From positions 1 through 64,000 of the forward strand of contig CANJMI010000002.1 of the NCBI GenBank assembly GCA_947475525.1: a stretch of DNA of 64,000 nt. Reading direction: 5' to 3'. The position numbers were made by a program, and so were the translations under genes. The notes beneath the pieces were generated by a model. The model saw nothing but the letters and a program-made list of their open reading frames with translations. It ran no database searches and had not been told where the DNA came from. The stretch is from Polyangiaceae bacterium (GTDB lineage Bacteria > Myxococcota_A > Polyangia > Polyangiales > Polyangiaceae). This document shows, one piece after another, positions 53,249 to 62,249 of this stretch (the stretch's first letter is position 1; each line of letters begins with the position of its first letter).

Positions 53249-55495
53249 ATGAGAGACCGCTATGACAGTCAGGACCGTGGCGACGGCCATGCCTACGACC
53301 GCTACCTTCGTCAAATGGACGCATCGATGCGTCAAAAGGTGGCCTTGACCGCGGCGCACTTGCTCTGCGAAGGCGAGCTCGCCGATATGGGCATGGGCTC
53401 CGGGACTGGCAGCCATGCGCTCGCGCTCCTCTACCCGGAGTTGCAGGTCGTTGGCGTCGACGTCAACCCGGTGATGGTCGAGCGCGCAACCAGCGAGCTT
53501 GTGTTGCCAAACCTGCGGTTCATCACCGGTGACATCGCGAAACCTTGCTTCGAGGCGGGCAGCATCGAGGCTGTCGTCGACTCATCGGTGTTGCATCACG
53601 TCACGTCTTTCAATGGCTATGACCGCGCGGCGGCGGCGCGGGCCATGGGGGTCCAGGTGCAACAGCTCGCGGATGGGGGCATCCTCGTTGTGCGCGATTT
53701 TCTCGATCCCGGTCCGGGTCGCGTGTGGCTCGATCTGCCGATGAACGACGGGTCGAGCGATGCCGATGACCTCGCGGGGTGTTCGACTGCCGCGCTCTTC
53801 GAACGATTCGCGCGGGAATTTCGCAGCCTCTTACCCGAGGGCGAGCGGGGCTTTGCTTACGGCCTCGTCGACGGTTCGCTTGGGCCACCGCAAACTCCGG
53901 GGTTTCGGCGCTACGAGGTCGCGCACGTGCATGCGGTCGAGTTCGTTCTGCGCAAAGACTACCGGGACAGTTGGGAACTCGAGGCGCAAGAGGAGTACTG
54001 CTACGCGACGCAAGCCGAGTTCGAGGCGACGTGCGCGCGACTCGGTCTGCGCGTGCTTGCGTCAACGCCGCTCCGGAATCCGTGGATCGTGGCGAACCGA
54101 TTCCAAGGAAAAGTTCAGCTTTGGAGTCTGTCGGGCGAGGCGCTCGATTTTCCGGCGACCAACGTCGTCGTCGTCGGCCAGAAGGTACGCGCGGGTGAAG
54201 GCGTCGCTCTCGAAGAAGGCCCCGTGCATGCGCCGCTCGGTTACTTGAGGCTCACCCATTGGCGAAACGTCACGACCGGCGTCGTGCACGATCTCGCATG
54301 CCGCCCCTACACGACGGTCGATGTCCTGCCCTGGTTCCGGCGCGGCGGGTCGGCTTACGTCCTCGCGCGGCGCGGCTACCCGCGGCCGATTCTCGGTTGC
54401 GCACGCCGCGGTACCGAACCTATCGACGGTGCGTTACCGGCGACCTACGTGACCGAACCGTTGAATGTCCAGCAGCACGATCGCCCGATCGGGCAGACCG
54501 TGGAAGAGCTGCTCGCTGGGTTTCCCGACATCGGAGCGGAGGCGCTACTCGGCTTCGAGTCGGGCAGCACGTACTACCCCTCGCCGGGTGGCATTCAAGA
54601 AGCCGTCGAGTCGATGCTCGTCGAGGTGACACCCGTCTCGACGCAGTTCCGCCTTGGGCCGGCTTCGGGTTTCAGTACGTCCGGCGAATTGCGAGCGATT
54701 GAAGCGCGGCAACTCTTGCGCGCGGCACAGGTTGGCGGTCTCCCCGACGCACGACTCGAGCTCAACACGTACGATCTTTTGCTGCGCCTCGGCATCGATC
54801 CGGGCGATTGGATCGGTGACGCGCTGGCCCTCTCGCACACGCCACGCGGCATCGACCCTTTGGTCCTTGCGGCCGTCCTCGCGCGTCCTCACCGGCGGGC
54901 CTTTCGCGCTGCATCACGCGAGGAGTCGAGCGGATTTCTCGAGGTCGCGTGCGCCCAGTTCGTCGAGCGAGATGCCGCTCGCAACGAGCTTCATCGCCGC
55001 GCGCTCGAGCTCGTCCTACCGAGTGGCCACAGCTTCAACACCGTAGCGGTCGCGGTGCTCGCGCGCGGCTCGGATGGTCGGGTGCTATGCGGTGTTGACG
55101 ACGCCGACCTCCCCGCGGCGCAAGGTGCCCTTGGCAACAGCGAGCTCCTCGTCTCGCCAGCGTGGCGCCTGCCTCGCGAGGTTTGGGGCATCGAGCGCTC
55201 GCGCCGCTTCGCCTGTGAACGGCTGCTCGGTGAGTACGGCGTCGAGGCTGCGTCGGTGTGGGAGCTCGGTGGGCGTTACCATCCGTCGCCGGGGCTTACC
55301 CCCGAGGTCGTCTACCCTCTCGCGGTCGAGGTTCGCGACGTTGATGAGAATCCTGAACGTGCGTTGCGATTCGTGCCGCTCGACGAGCTCGTTCGTGAGC
55401 GCCATTCGCTGCGCGACGGACACCTTCGCATCGTCACGATGCGGGCCGCTCATGCTCTCGGTCTCCTTGCGAACGCGACGGGGTCATCGCAATGA
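53249..55495 (+). CDS. SAM-dependent methyltransferase fused to two Nudix-like halves
   Basis: The 748-residue protein has a Rossmann methyltransferase domain (about 20-290), with MGMGSGTGSHALAL (SAM loop), VGVDVNP and SSVLHHVTSF. Two Nudix-like regions follow at about 355-480 and 594-740. Both have a strand ending in TYYPSPGGIQEAVESMLVEV (441-460) or RYHPSPGLTPEVVYPLAVEV (676-695), so the second half appears duplicated. The acidic REUXEE box of true Nudix hydrolases is not complete in either. ATG 53249 is chosen; 53231 adds six residues. The stop overlaps the next start. No characterised homologue is known to me. Confidence 0.7.
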   Translation: MRDRYDSQDRGDGHAYDRYLRQMDASMRQKVALTAAHLLCEGELADMGMGSGTGSHALALLYPELQVVGVDVNPVMVERATSELVLPNLRFITGDIAKPCFEAGSIEAVVDSSVLHHVTSFNGYDRAAAARAMGVQVQQLADGGILVVRDFLDPGPGRVWLDLPMNDGSSDADDLAGCSTAALFERFAREFRSLLPEGERGFAYGLVDGSLGPPQTPGFRRYEVAHVHAVEFVLRKDYRDSWELEAQEEYCYATQAEFEATCARLGLRVLASTPLRNPWIVANRFQGKVQLWSLSGEALDFPATNVVVVGQKVRAGEGVALEEGPVHAPLGYLRLTHWRNVTTGVVHDLACRPYTTVDVLPWFRRGGSAYVLARRGYPRPILGCARRGTEPIDGALPATYVTEPLNVQQHDRPIGQTVEELLAGFPDIGAEALLGFESGSTYYPSPGGIQEAVESMLVEVTPVSTQFRLGPASGFSTSGELRAIEARQLLRAAQVGGLPDARLELNTYDLLLRLGIDPGDWIGDALALSHTPRGIDPLVLAAVLARPHRRAFRAASREESSGFLEVACAQFVERDAARNELHRRALELVLPSGHSFNTVAVAVLARGSDGRVLCGVDDADLPAAQGALGNSELLVSPAWRLPREVWGIERSRRFACERLLGEYGVEAASVWELGGRYHPSPGLTPEVVYPLAVEVRDVDENPERALRFVPLDELVRERHSLRDGHLRIVTMRAAHALGLLANATGSSQ

Positions 55496-55866
55496 GCCGC
55501 GAGGAGAATCGCGAGCCCGAGGTTCTTGTGCCGCCCGGCTTGGTGGACGCGATTGACGACGCCCTTCGGGGGCTCGCTTTGCGCCGCGAAACGACGACCT
55601 ACCTCGCTCTTGCCCAGGCGCTCGCGGTGCCTCCGCCCCATCATTTACGCAAAGTGATGCTCGCCCTCGAGTTACTGGCGACCCGCGATGTCCTTGCTCA
55701 TGCGCCGATCCGCGCCGCGCTCGTCGTGAGCCGTACGCGCGAGCCTATCCCGGCGCCCGGATTCTTCGCACACTTGCTCAAGCTTGGGGCCTACGCCGGT
55801 GCCGAGGAGGGTCAACCTGCGCGACGCTGGCATGAGGCCGAGCTGGCCCGCATTTACGCGCGGTGA
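55492..55866 (+). CDS. Small unknown protein coupled to the methyltransferase
   Basis: The 124-residue protein begins at an ATG overlapping the methyltransferase stop. Its middle looks like a winged-helix unit (TTYLALAQALAVPPPHHLRKVMLALELLATRD). It continues into a conserved-looking ALVVSRTREPIPAPGFFAHLLKLG. It has no signal or membrane helix. It could be a nucleic-acid-binding or substrate-presenting partner of the upstream enzyme. Its 3' end overlaps the convergent gene by 13 bp. Confidence 0.65.
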   Translation: MSREENREPEVLVPPGLVDAIDDALRGLALRRETTTYLALAQALAVPPPHHLRKVMLALELLATRDVLAHAPIRAALVVSRTREPIPAPGFFAHLLKLGAYAGAEEGQPARRWHEAELARIYAR

Positions 55867-56864
55867 GTGACGCCTTCGAGAGCGTCGAAGCCACCCCAGC
55901 AGACTTCGATGAGCTCCGCCGGCAGGGTCGCGTCGTCCGCGTCCGTGACGAGCCATAGCCGCGCAGGCGACACACGGTCGACCGCGAGACCTTCGGCTTT
56001 GATGGTGGCTGGGCGGCCGCTCTCGTCCAAAAGTTCGCACATGTGCGCGGCAGCCCCGGCCACAACCCCGATACGCATCCCGAGCACGACGCCGTCAGCG
56101 ATTGGATCGTCGGTGTCTTCCGCCGCGGCGAGAAATACGATCCGTCCGTCGGCCAGGGTCGTCCCGTCGGTGAAGCCGTAAGCCACCCCGTTCGTTCGGC
56201 CGAGGTCGTGTCGCACGATGCCGCTCACCGACGGCGCGGGCCCCTCGGCGCCATCCTCGAGCCACGTGTTGAGCGCGCCTAGCGGGACGCTGACGATGGC
56301 ACTCGGGTGCCAGCGGTTGCCGCGCTGCAAGAAGCACGCTTCCTCGCCGCGAACGAGTGCGCCTTCGATGTTGAGCAAGTGCTCGGGCAGTCCGCACGCG
56401 GCGCGGAGGTTCTCATAGAGCCTCTCCGCCAATACGAGTCGTGCAACACCTCGGTCGGCATCGAGGATCGCGACATGTCTCCGGTTCACATTCGGGCCCG
56501 AACCGAAGGCGAAGAGTCGCGGCCCGTCAGCGCCCTCGACTGCGAAGCACGACTCGAAGTCGTACTTGTCGAGCTTGTTGCCGAGTGCCGTCTCGAAGCG
56601 GCGTCGCCCCCCTGGTCCGCGGGGCAGGGGCACGGCGCGCACGCGTTCGCCCTCGATGATCGCCAAAAATGCGACGTCATCCTGAACGATGGCGAGCCGC
56701 TCTCCGATCCACGCCATGCCCGAGGCCGCGCGCACGAACGCGAGGCGGTCGCAGGCTTCGTCCGCTCCGTCGTCGAGCAACAGGGGGCGCCGGCTCACGA
56801 TTTGCGCGTGAAGTCGGGCATCGATGCGGGCTTCGAGTGGTCGCTCGTCCGAGGTGGGGCTCAT
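55854..56864 (-). CDS. Unknown beta-propeller-like cytoplasmic protein (DUF6929-like)
   Basis: From ATG 56864 the 336-residue protein has repeated four-strand blocks: MAWIGERLAIVQDDVAFLAII, FAFGSGPNVNRRHVAILDA, FLQRGNRWHPSAIVSV and GTTLADGRIVFLAAAEDTDD. They look like propeller blades. The GSGSN-like SGPNVNRR and NIEGA blocks suggest the DUF6929 family, but this is from memory. It lacks a signal peptide. It is divergent from the aminotransferase with a gap of 74 bp. Confidence 0.68.
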   Translation of the reverse strand: MSPTSDERPLEARIDARLHAQIVSRRPLLLDDGADEACDRLAFVRAASGMAWIGERLAIVQDDVAFLAIIEGERVRAVPLPRGPGGRRRFETALGNKLDKYDFESCFAVEGADGPRLFAFGSGPNVNRRHVAILDADRGVARLVLAERLYENLRAACGLPEHLLNIEGALVRGEEACFLQRGNRWHPSAIVSVPLGALNTWLEDGAEGPAPSVSGIVRHDLGRTNGVAYGFTDGTTLADGRIVFLAAAEDTDDPIADGVVLGMRIGVVAGAAAHMCELLDESGRPATIKAEGLAVDRVSPARLWLVTDADDATLPAELIEVCWGGFDALEGVTHRA

Positions 56865-56938
56865 GGAGTGGATGGTTGCAGCGCGTTCGAGGCGAGGACC
56901 TCTAGCCCGCTCGCATTTGGGATGGTACAAAACGCCTG

Positions 56939-58258
56939 GTGAATACCCAGGAAATTGTCGATCTCTGTAAGCAGCACACCATCTTTTCGTGGTCGGCTCA
57001 GGGGGGCGTTGCTCCTCTCGCGATCGATCGCGCCGCGGGCATCTACTTCTGGGACACCGAGGGGAATCGGTACCTCGATTTCAACTCGCAGCTGATGTGC
57101 AACAACATCGGGCACAACCACCCGAAGGTTGTCGCCGCCATCAAGGCGCAGGCAGACAAGCTGCTGTTCGTCTACCCGGGCTTCGCCACCGAACCGCGCG
57201 CGCGCCTCGGCCAAATCCTCGCTGAGATCACGCCGCCGAACATCAACAAGTTCTTCTTCACCAACGGCGGCGCGGAAGCGAACGAAGGCGCGATCAAAGC
57301 GGCTCGTCTCTTTACCGGACGCCAGAAGATCTTGAGTCGGTACCGCTCGTACCATGGCGCTACCCACGGGGCGATGCAGCTCACCGGCGACCCGCGCCGC
57401 TGGGCGACCGAGCCTGGCGCACCCGGCTTCATCCGCGTGATGGATCCAATCCCTTACCGTTATTCATTTGGCGCGACCGACGCCGAGCGGACTCGCAACA
57501 ACCTCGAGTACCTCGCCGAAGTCATCGACTACGAAGGCGGCCACAACATCGCCGCGATGTTCATCGAGCCGGTGATCGGGACGAACGGCATTTTGCCACC
57601 GCCGGAGGGTTACTTGCAGGGCCTTCGCGCGCTGCTCGACACGCATGGGATCTTGCTCGTTTGCGACGAGGTGATGGCGGGCTTCGGGCGCACCGGAAAA
57701 ATGTTCGCGCACGAGCACGGCGGCATTCTTCCGGACATGATCTCGATGGCGAAAGGCCTCACCTCGGCCTCGTTGCCGCTCGGTGCCCTCGGCCTCTCCG
57801 ATGCGATCGCTGCGCACTTCGACAAGAACGTGTTCTGGACCGGCCTCACTTACAGCGCCCACCCGATGGGGATCGCCGCGGCCGTTGCTGCGATCGAAGT
57901 CTTGCGCGAGGAGAAGCTCGTCGAAAACGCCGCCAAGATGCAAGACGTGATGCGACTCCGCATGGCGGAGCTCAAGGCCAAACACAAGAGCGTCGGCTCG
58001 TTCCGCGCGACGGGCCTCTTCGGCGCCCTCGAATTCCAGAAGAACGCCGCGGGCGACCGGCTCGGCGGCTACAACCAGACGCACCCGGCGATCCTGAAGC
58101 TCGTCAAGGAGCTCCTCTCGAAGGGCCTCTTTACGTCGAACCACTGGAACACGCTGTTCTGCAACCCGCCCCTCTCGATCACCGCGGAGCAGCTCGGCGA
58201 GGCCTTTGCGATCATCGACTCGTGTCTGCACATCACCGACGAGGTCTTCGAAGGCTGA
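56939..58258 (+). CDS. Class III PLP-dependent aminotransferase
   Basis: The 439-residue enzyme (GTG start) has FFTNGGAEANEGAIKAARLFTGRQKIL, SYHGATHGAM, VCDEVMAGFGRTGKMFA and the PLP lysine Lys272 in MAKGLTSASLPLGAL, followed by TYSAHPMGIAAAVAAIE. This is the omega-aminotransferase fold. Features such as DFNSQLMCNNIGHNHP resemble taurine- or beta-alanine-pyruvate transaminases, but substrate cannot be fixed. A palindrome follows the stop. Confidence 0.92.
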   Translation: MNTQEIVDLCKQHTIFSWSAQGGVAPLAIDRAAGIYFWDTEGNRYLDFNSQLMCNNIGHNHPKVVAAIKAQADKLLFVYPGFATEPRARLGQILAEITPPNINKFFFTNGGAEANEGAIKAARLFTGRQKILSRYRSYHGATHGAMQLTGDPRRWATEPGAPGFIRVMDPIPYRYSFGATDAERTRNNLEYLAEVIDYEGGHNIAAMFIEPVIGTNGILPPPEGYLQGLRALLDTHGILLVCDEVMAGFGRTGKMFAHEHGGILPDMISMAKGLTSASLPLGALGLSDAIAAHFDKNVFWTGLTYSAHPMGIAAAVAAIEVLREEKLVENAAKMQDVMRLRMAELKAKHKSVGSFRATGLFGALEFQKNAAGDRLGGYNQTHPAILKLVKELLSKGLFTSNHWNTLFCNPPLSITAEQLGEAFAIIDSCLHITDEVFEG

Positions 58259-58265
58259 GCCGAGC

Positions 58266-58281
58266 CCCCTTCGCGAAGGGG
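58266..58281 (+). terminator. Possible terminator after the aminotransferase
   Basis: A perfect palindrome, CCCCTTCGCGAAGGGG, begins 7 bp after the aminotransferase stop. It can form a strong hairpin, but no T-run follows, so it may be a Rho-dependent or processing hairpin rather than a classical terminator. Confidence 0.4.
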
Positions 58282-58284
58282 CCT

Positions 58285-58416
58285 GAGCCGCACAGGAGTT
58301 GCAATTTTGCAATTCTTGTGGCGCCGTAAGTCGTTGAAATTGCTATCTGTTGCGCCAAAGCAAAATAAAGTTGCAACAAAGTGAACGCTCACTGCGTGCG
58401 CTGCATCAGATAGCGC
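58285..58416. promoter_or_regulatory. AT-richer intergenic block upstream of the Cys-rich lipoprotein
   Basis: This stretch is much richer in A and T than its surroundings and holds repeats of TTGCAA: at the start within GTTGCAATTTTGCAATTC, and again as GTTGCAAC near its end. The bias and location suggest a promoter or binding region for the downstream lipoprotein gene. No specific -10/-35 pair is convincing. Confidence 0.35.
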
Positions 58417-59622
58417 ATGACGACGACAAGCCCCGCGATTCTACTCACGACCGTTCTCGCCGTGGCAGCCTGCGCTGCTGAAGACACTTCGGCCTCAAGC
58501 CCTGCTTCTGCCGCGGCTAGCCCCGATGTCGTCGCAATCGCGAGCCCCGTAGACGGCGCGGGCCTCTTCCCCATCGCGAATCCTCCGGCGAACGACGGCT
58601 CCTCTAAGACCGACCCGGGCAACGTCCTCAGCGACCCCAACGCGAAGCCTCCCAGCGATGGCGAGACCGGCTCGGACCCGAGCTGCCAAGCCGACTCGGA
58701 TTGCCTGGCCTTCAACGATCCCTGCAACGTCGCGGTCTGCAACGCCGGCGTCTGCGCGAGCTCGCCGGTGGCCGAAGGCTCGCTTGTCCCAGCTAAGTTC
58801 CAGTTGCGCGGTGACTGTCGCGCGAAGGTTTGCGGCGTCCAAGGCACGACCATCATGATGGCCGATCTCGACGACAGCTCGGACGACAACGAGTGCACGC
58901 TCGACACCTGCGCCGCCGACAGCTCCGTCCACTCCCTCCTCGCTCCGGGCACCGCATGCTCCAAAGGCACGTGCGCCGAGGACGGTCTCTGCCACGCCGC
59001 GGGCGAGACGATCTGGAACGCCCATATCCCGCTCCCAGGCCAGGACGTGCGGGTCGACTGCGTCGTCGTCGACGCGAGCGGCGCGGCGGTCGTGACCGGG
59101 CGCCTTCACACCGGGAGCTTCCCGTACACCGTGGGCTTCATGGCGAAGGTGAACTCTCACGGCGGGGCAATGTGGCACCGCGAGTTCGGCGAGCGCGTGA
59201 GCGGTGCGGTGCGCCCGGCGGTCGCGGGCAATGACGCCATCGTCGCGCAGTTTGCCTCTGCGTTTTCTATGGGTGGTGGTCAGACCACGAACCTCGTGTC
59301 AGTTGGAGCCTCAGGGTCGCTCCTCTGGCAGCACGGCACGGTGCCAGGTGTCTTTGTCTCGCCTGCGGGCCTCGCGGTCGACGCGAACGGCCTCATTCAG
59401 GCGGCTCACACGTTTCAGGAGAACAGCTGCGCCGACTTCGGTGGCGGCGTAACGTGCGAGGACGGCGCCGTCAGTTACGACAGCGTCGGCAACTACGTCG
59501 GGTTCGACGCCGACGCGGCCATGTCGATGGTGTGCAATACGAGCGCCCAGTTCGCCACAGGCTCGCTCGTCTCCGCGGTCAACTCGGGCAACGTCCTCAT
59601 CGTGAAGCTCCAGCTGCCGTGA
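58417..59622 (+). CDS. Cys-rich lipoprotein with a repeat-propeller-like C-terminal half
   Basis: A signal ending AVAAC (Cys19) and an Ala/Ser/Pro linker precede a Cys-rich segment (about 89-190). Its pattern CxxDSDCLAFNDPCNVAVCNAGVCA and CTLDTCAADSS...CSKGTCAEDGLC resembles the short disulfide modules of myxobacterial surface proteins. The C-terminal half has strand repeats (VDASGAAVVTGRL, VSVGASGSLLWQHG) like SBBP/propeller blades. At about 400 residues it may be shortened compared with such proteins. The function is unknown. Confidence 0.75.
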   Translation: MTTTSPAILLTTVLAVAACAAEDTSASSPASAAASPDVVAIASPVDGAGLFPIANPPANDGSSKTDPGNVLSDPNAKPPSDGETGSDPSCQADSDCLAFNDPCNVAVCNAGVCASSPVAEGSLVPAKFQLRGDCRAKVCGVQGTTIMMADLDDSSDDNECTLDTCAADSSVHSLLAPGTACSKGTCAEDGLCHAAGETIWNAHIPLPGQDVRVDCVVVDASGAAVVTGRLHTGSFPYTVGFMAKVNSHGGAMWHREFGERVSGAVRPAVAGNDAIVAQFASAFSMGGGQTTNLVSVGASGSLLWQHGTVPGVFVSPAGLAVDANGLIQAAHTFQENSCADFGGGVTCEDGAVSYDSVGNYVGFDADAAMSMVCNTSAQFATGSLVSAVNSGNVLIVKLQLP

Positions 59623-59644
59623 ACCGTGGGCCGGTCGTCGAAGG

Positions 59645-62152
59645 TCAGCTCGCGGGCTTCTCCTTCGGCGGCAGCGGCACCGGCAGTGGAGCTTCGGGCG
59701 GGTCCTTGCCGTCGTGTGCGTCGAGCCACTCTTGGTAACGTTTTTGAATGTCGATGCTCGGATTCGTGAACTGGAACAGATCATCGCGGTTGTAGCCGAA
59801 CGAGACGCGTTGCCGCCACCGCGGGTTCATGTCGTGCACCCAGTAGACGGCGCCTTTGACGCACGAGTCGTTCGGGTTTCCGGTCCGCTCGGGCAGGCGA
59901 AAGATGTAGTCCTTCATCGGCTGACGGAAGGAGCTGTTCTGCGCCAGGTGCATGCGGTTGTAGAAGTCGCTCCAGATTTGGTTGTACCCAAAGCTCTTCG
60001 CGTGGAGCAGATCCATGTTCGGCGGCAGCGGCGCCGGAACACGGAAGGTATCCGTCGAGAAAGGGTCGATGCGGCGCCCGTCGACGGTCACGCAATCGGT
60101 GACGATGGTGCCGTCGTCCATCACTGGGTTTGGAGAAAACATGAACCAGCCTTGGAGGTAGCGGAGCTTGTGCGACAGCGTGCGCATCTCCGCCGGCTGC
60201 GGTGCGCCTAGCGGACGCGCGACCCAGAGCTCGACGAGCGCTTGATTGATTGCCCCGCAAAACATCACGACAGCGAAGACTTCGCGAAACCCCGCGCTGA
60301 CACGGAACCACTTGCGGAGCGGGGTCGATGGCGTCGTCAGGTTCAGAACCACGAAGGGCTTCGCCAGGTTGTATGCACCGATGGTTGCGAAGATCCCACC
60401 CATCCATATCAACGATTTCTCGCGCGTCCACGTACTGTGCTCGCCACCGAAGACGATGCTCCCGACGTTGACGTCGAATTTTCGAAGCATCGCCGTCCCG
60501 TACACGTGGAGAAAGAGCCCGACCACGAGCAGCGCAGCACCCGCGCCCCACATGCGCAATCGTCCGAGCACGCGCCCGCCGTTGTAGCGAGCGAACCAGT
60601 CCGACATGAAGCGACCGTCGACTGTGGCGAACCCTGCGTCATCGCGCGGCTCCGGTTGGTAGCCGACGGGCGCTTCGCCTTCACGAGGCGCGCGGCCGCC
60701 GAGGTTTGCGCCCGCCCTCGCCGAAGCGTTGACCTCGCCGAAGTCATAGAGCCGCTTGAGTAGACTGAGCTTCAACATGGCGACCGGCGCGAGCCACGCG
60801 AAGGCCGGCCCCGCGGGCAGTGCGGCGAGGATGTCGAACATCGCTCGGGTGCCGGTGCTCTTCGTGCCGTTCGGTGTCGTCACCTCGAGACCGCGAGCAC
60901 TCTCGTCGGCTTCAAAGGTGAGCAGCTCGAAGTTGTCAAATCGCCGCAACCAGCGGCACCAGGCGAAAGCGGCGGCATCTCTGGGATCGTAGCGGACCGT
61001 GCGCGCCCGGTGCCCCCGACGCATCGTGCGGTAGGCGAGGTCCCAGTCCTCGGTGCTCAGCAGCAGCGTGGAGAAGACGCACAGAGCCCATGCGAACGGA
61101 CCGAGCACGAAGGTTGTCGCGAAGCCGAGATGAAGCGCGTTGATCGAAACCAGCGCGATACGCTTCGCCCATACGCGAGCGAGTGGCGACAGGAGCGCAA
61201 GCGGGAGACCCGCCTCGAAGCCCATCGTTACCTTCGTGAAGAAGATGAGCACGAATTGAGGAAAGTGCGTGCGTACAGCCCCGATAAGCGGGGTCGCCAT
61301 GCGATCGACGTAAAGGACGTAATGGACGGCGGTGCCGTCGTGCCACGCCGGACCGGTCTTGTGGATGACGTTGAACGCGTAGATCGCCGCGAGCTGGAGG
61401 ATCAGGATGAAGCCCACGAACGAGACGTAGGGGGCCATCCGCCATGGGGCAGTGGCCGTCGCGCGATCGTTCAGATCGACGGCGCCGCGTTCACGTTGGC
61501 GGCGCATCGACTCGAGCAACGCATCGACGCTGAAGCGATCACCGAGGGGTAGAAACGCCGTCCACAGAAGAAGCAGATTGTGAACGACGTAGCCGCCGTT
61601 TTCGATGAGCAGGACCCGACCGTTGATGCTCGCCACGTAAATGGCGGCGAGGACCTGCATCGTCTTCGTCTTGTAGCCGAGGAGCAGGCACACGTAGACC
61701 GCGAGGCCCAGCGCCCAAATGACCCAGACCTCCGGGCGCGTGGCAAACGCGTTGAAGATCGACCAGCCGCCCGACTGCGGGCGCCACAAGTTGAAGTGCG
61801 TCGGCAAGACGCCTTCGTTCGAGTACATCTTCCACCAGTCGCTCGTGCGCCGGAAGAGATCGAAGATCAGAAAAAAACCGAGCAGGATGCGCGTGAGGCC
61901 GAGCGTGCGACGATCGAACGTCATGTAGAAGTCGCGAAAATCTTCCCACCATTTTGCAGCGGGAACGTCTTCGTGGTCGGCCTCGGCGGCCTCCTCGGCG
62001 ACCTCCTCGGCGGCCTCCTCGGCGACCTCCTCGCGCGCTGCGGCGTCGGTGGCTGCGGCGTCGGTGGTTGTGGCTGCGACGCCATTGGCGTCGTCGTCAG
62101 AAGTCGTGGTGGCCGTGCCGGGCTCGTCGACGATCGGGTCGGGGATGCTCAT
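59645..62152 (-). CDS. HTTM-domain (gamma-carboxylase-like) integral membrane protein
   Basis: The 835-residue protein begins with an acidic 65-residue tail of EEVAEEAA repeats. A membrane region of about six to eight helices follows, with FDRRTLGLTRILLGFFLIFDLFRRTSDW, LLIENGGYVVHNLLLLWTAFLPLGDRFS and WHDGTAVHYVL, the HTTM blocks related to vitamin K-dependent gamma-carboxylase. A helix-containing middle and a soluble C-terminal region with DDGTIVTDCVTVDGRRIDPFS and WSDFYNRM complete it. Bacterial HTTM proteins are uncharacterised. The long C-terminal half is typical of myxobacterial versions. Confidence 0.87.
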   Translation of the reverse strand: MSIPDPIVDEPGTATTTSDDDANGVAATTTDAAATDAAAREEVAEEAAEEVAEEAAEADHEDVPAAKWWEDFRDFYMTFDRRTLGLTRILLGFFLIFDLFRRTSDWWKMYSNEGVLPTHFNLWRPQSGGWSIFNAFATRPEVWVIWALGLAVYVCLLLGYKTKTMQVLAAIYVASINGRVLLIENGGYVVHNLLLLWTAFLPLGDRFSVDALLESMRRQRERGAVDLNDRATATAPWRMAPYVSFVGFILILQLAAIYAFNVIHKTGPAWHDGTAVHYVLYVDRMATPLIGAVRTHFPQFVLIFFTKVTMGFEAGLPLALLSPLARVWAKRIALVSINALHLGFATTFVLGPFAWALCVFSTLLLSTEDWDLAYRTMRRGHRARTVRYDPRDAAAFAWCRWLRRFDNFELLTFEADESARGLEVTTPNGTKSTGTRAMFDILAALPAGPAFAWLAPVAMLKLSLLKRLYDFGEVNASARAGANLGGRAPREGEAPVGYQPEPRDDAGFATVDGRFMSDWFARYNGGRVLGRLRMWGAGAALLVVGLFLHVYGTAMLRKFDVNVGSIVFGGEHSTWTREKSLIWMGGIFATIGAYNLAKPFVVLNLTTPSTPLRKWFRVSAGFREVFAVVMFCGAINQALVELWVARPLGAPQPAEMRTLSHKLRYLQGWFMFSPNPVMDDGTIVTDCVTVDGRRIDPFSTDTFRVPAPLPPNMDLLHAKSFGYNQIWSDFYNRMHLAQNSSFRQPMKDYIFRLPERTGNPNDSCVKGAVYWVHDMNPRWRQRVSFGYNRDDLFQFTNPSIDIQKRYQEWLDAHDGKDPPEAPLPVPLPPKEKPAS

Positions 62153-62249
62153 CGAAGTCTCTCTCGCGTAGGGCGAGCGTTATAGCTCGTTTCCCCAAGA
62201 GCGTGCGAATCGCTGGCAAGAGCTGACGTGACGTTATGTTCGGTAATTA

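Noticed and set aside
58285-58416. Riboswitch in the AT-rich gap
   Set aside because: No conserved aptamer core or terminator/anti-terminator pair could be recognised.
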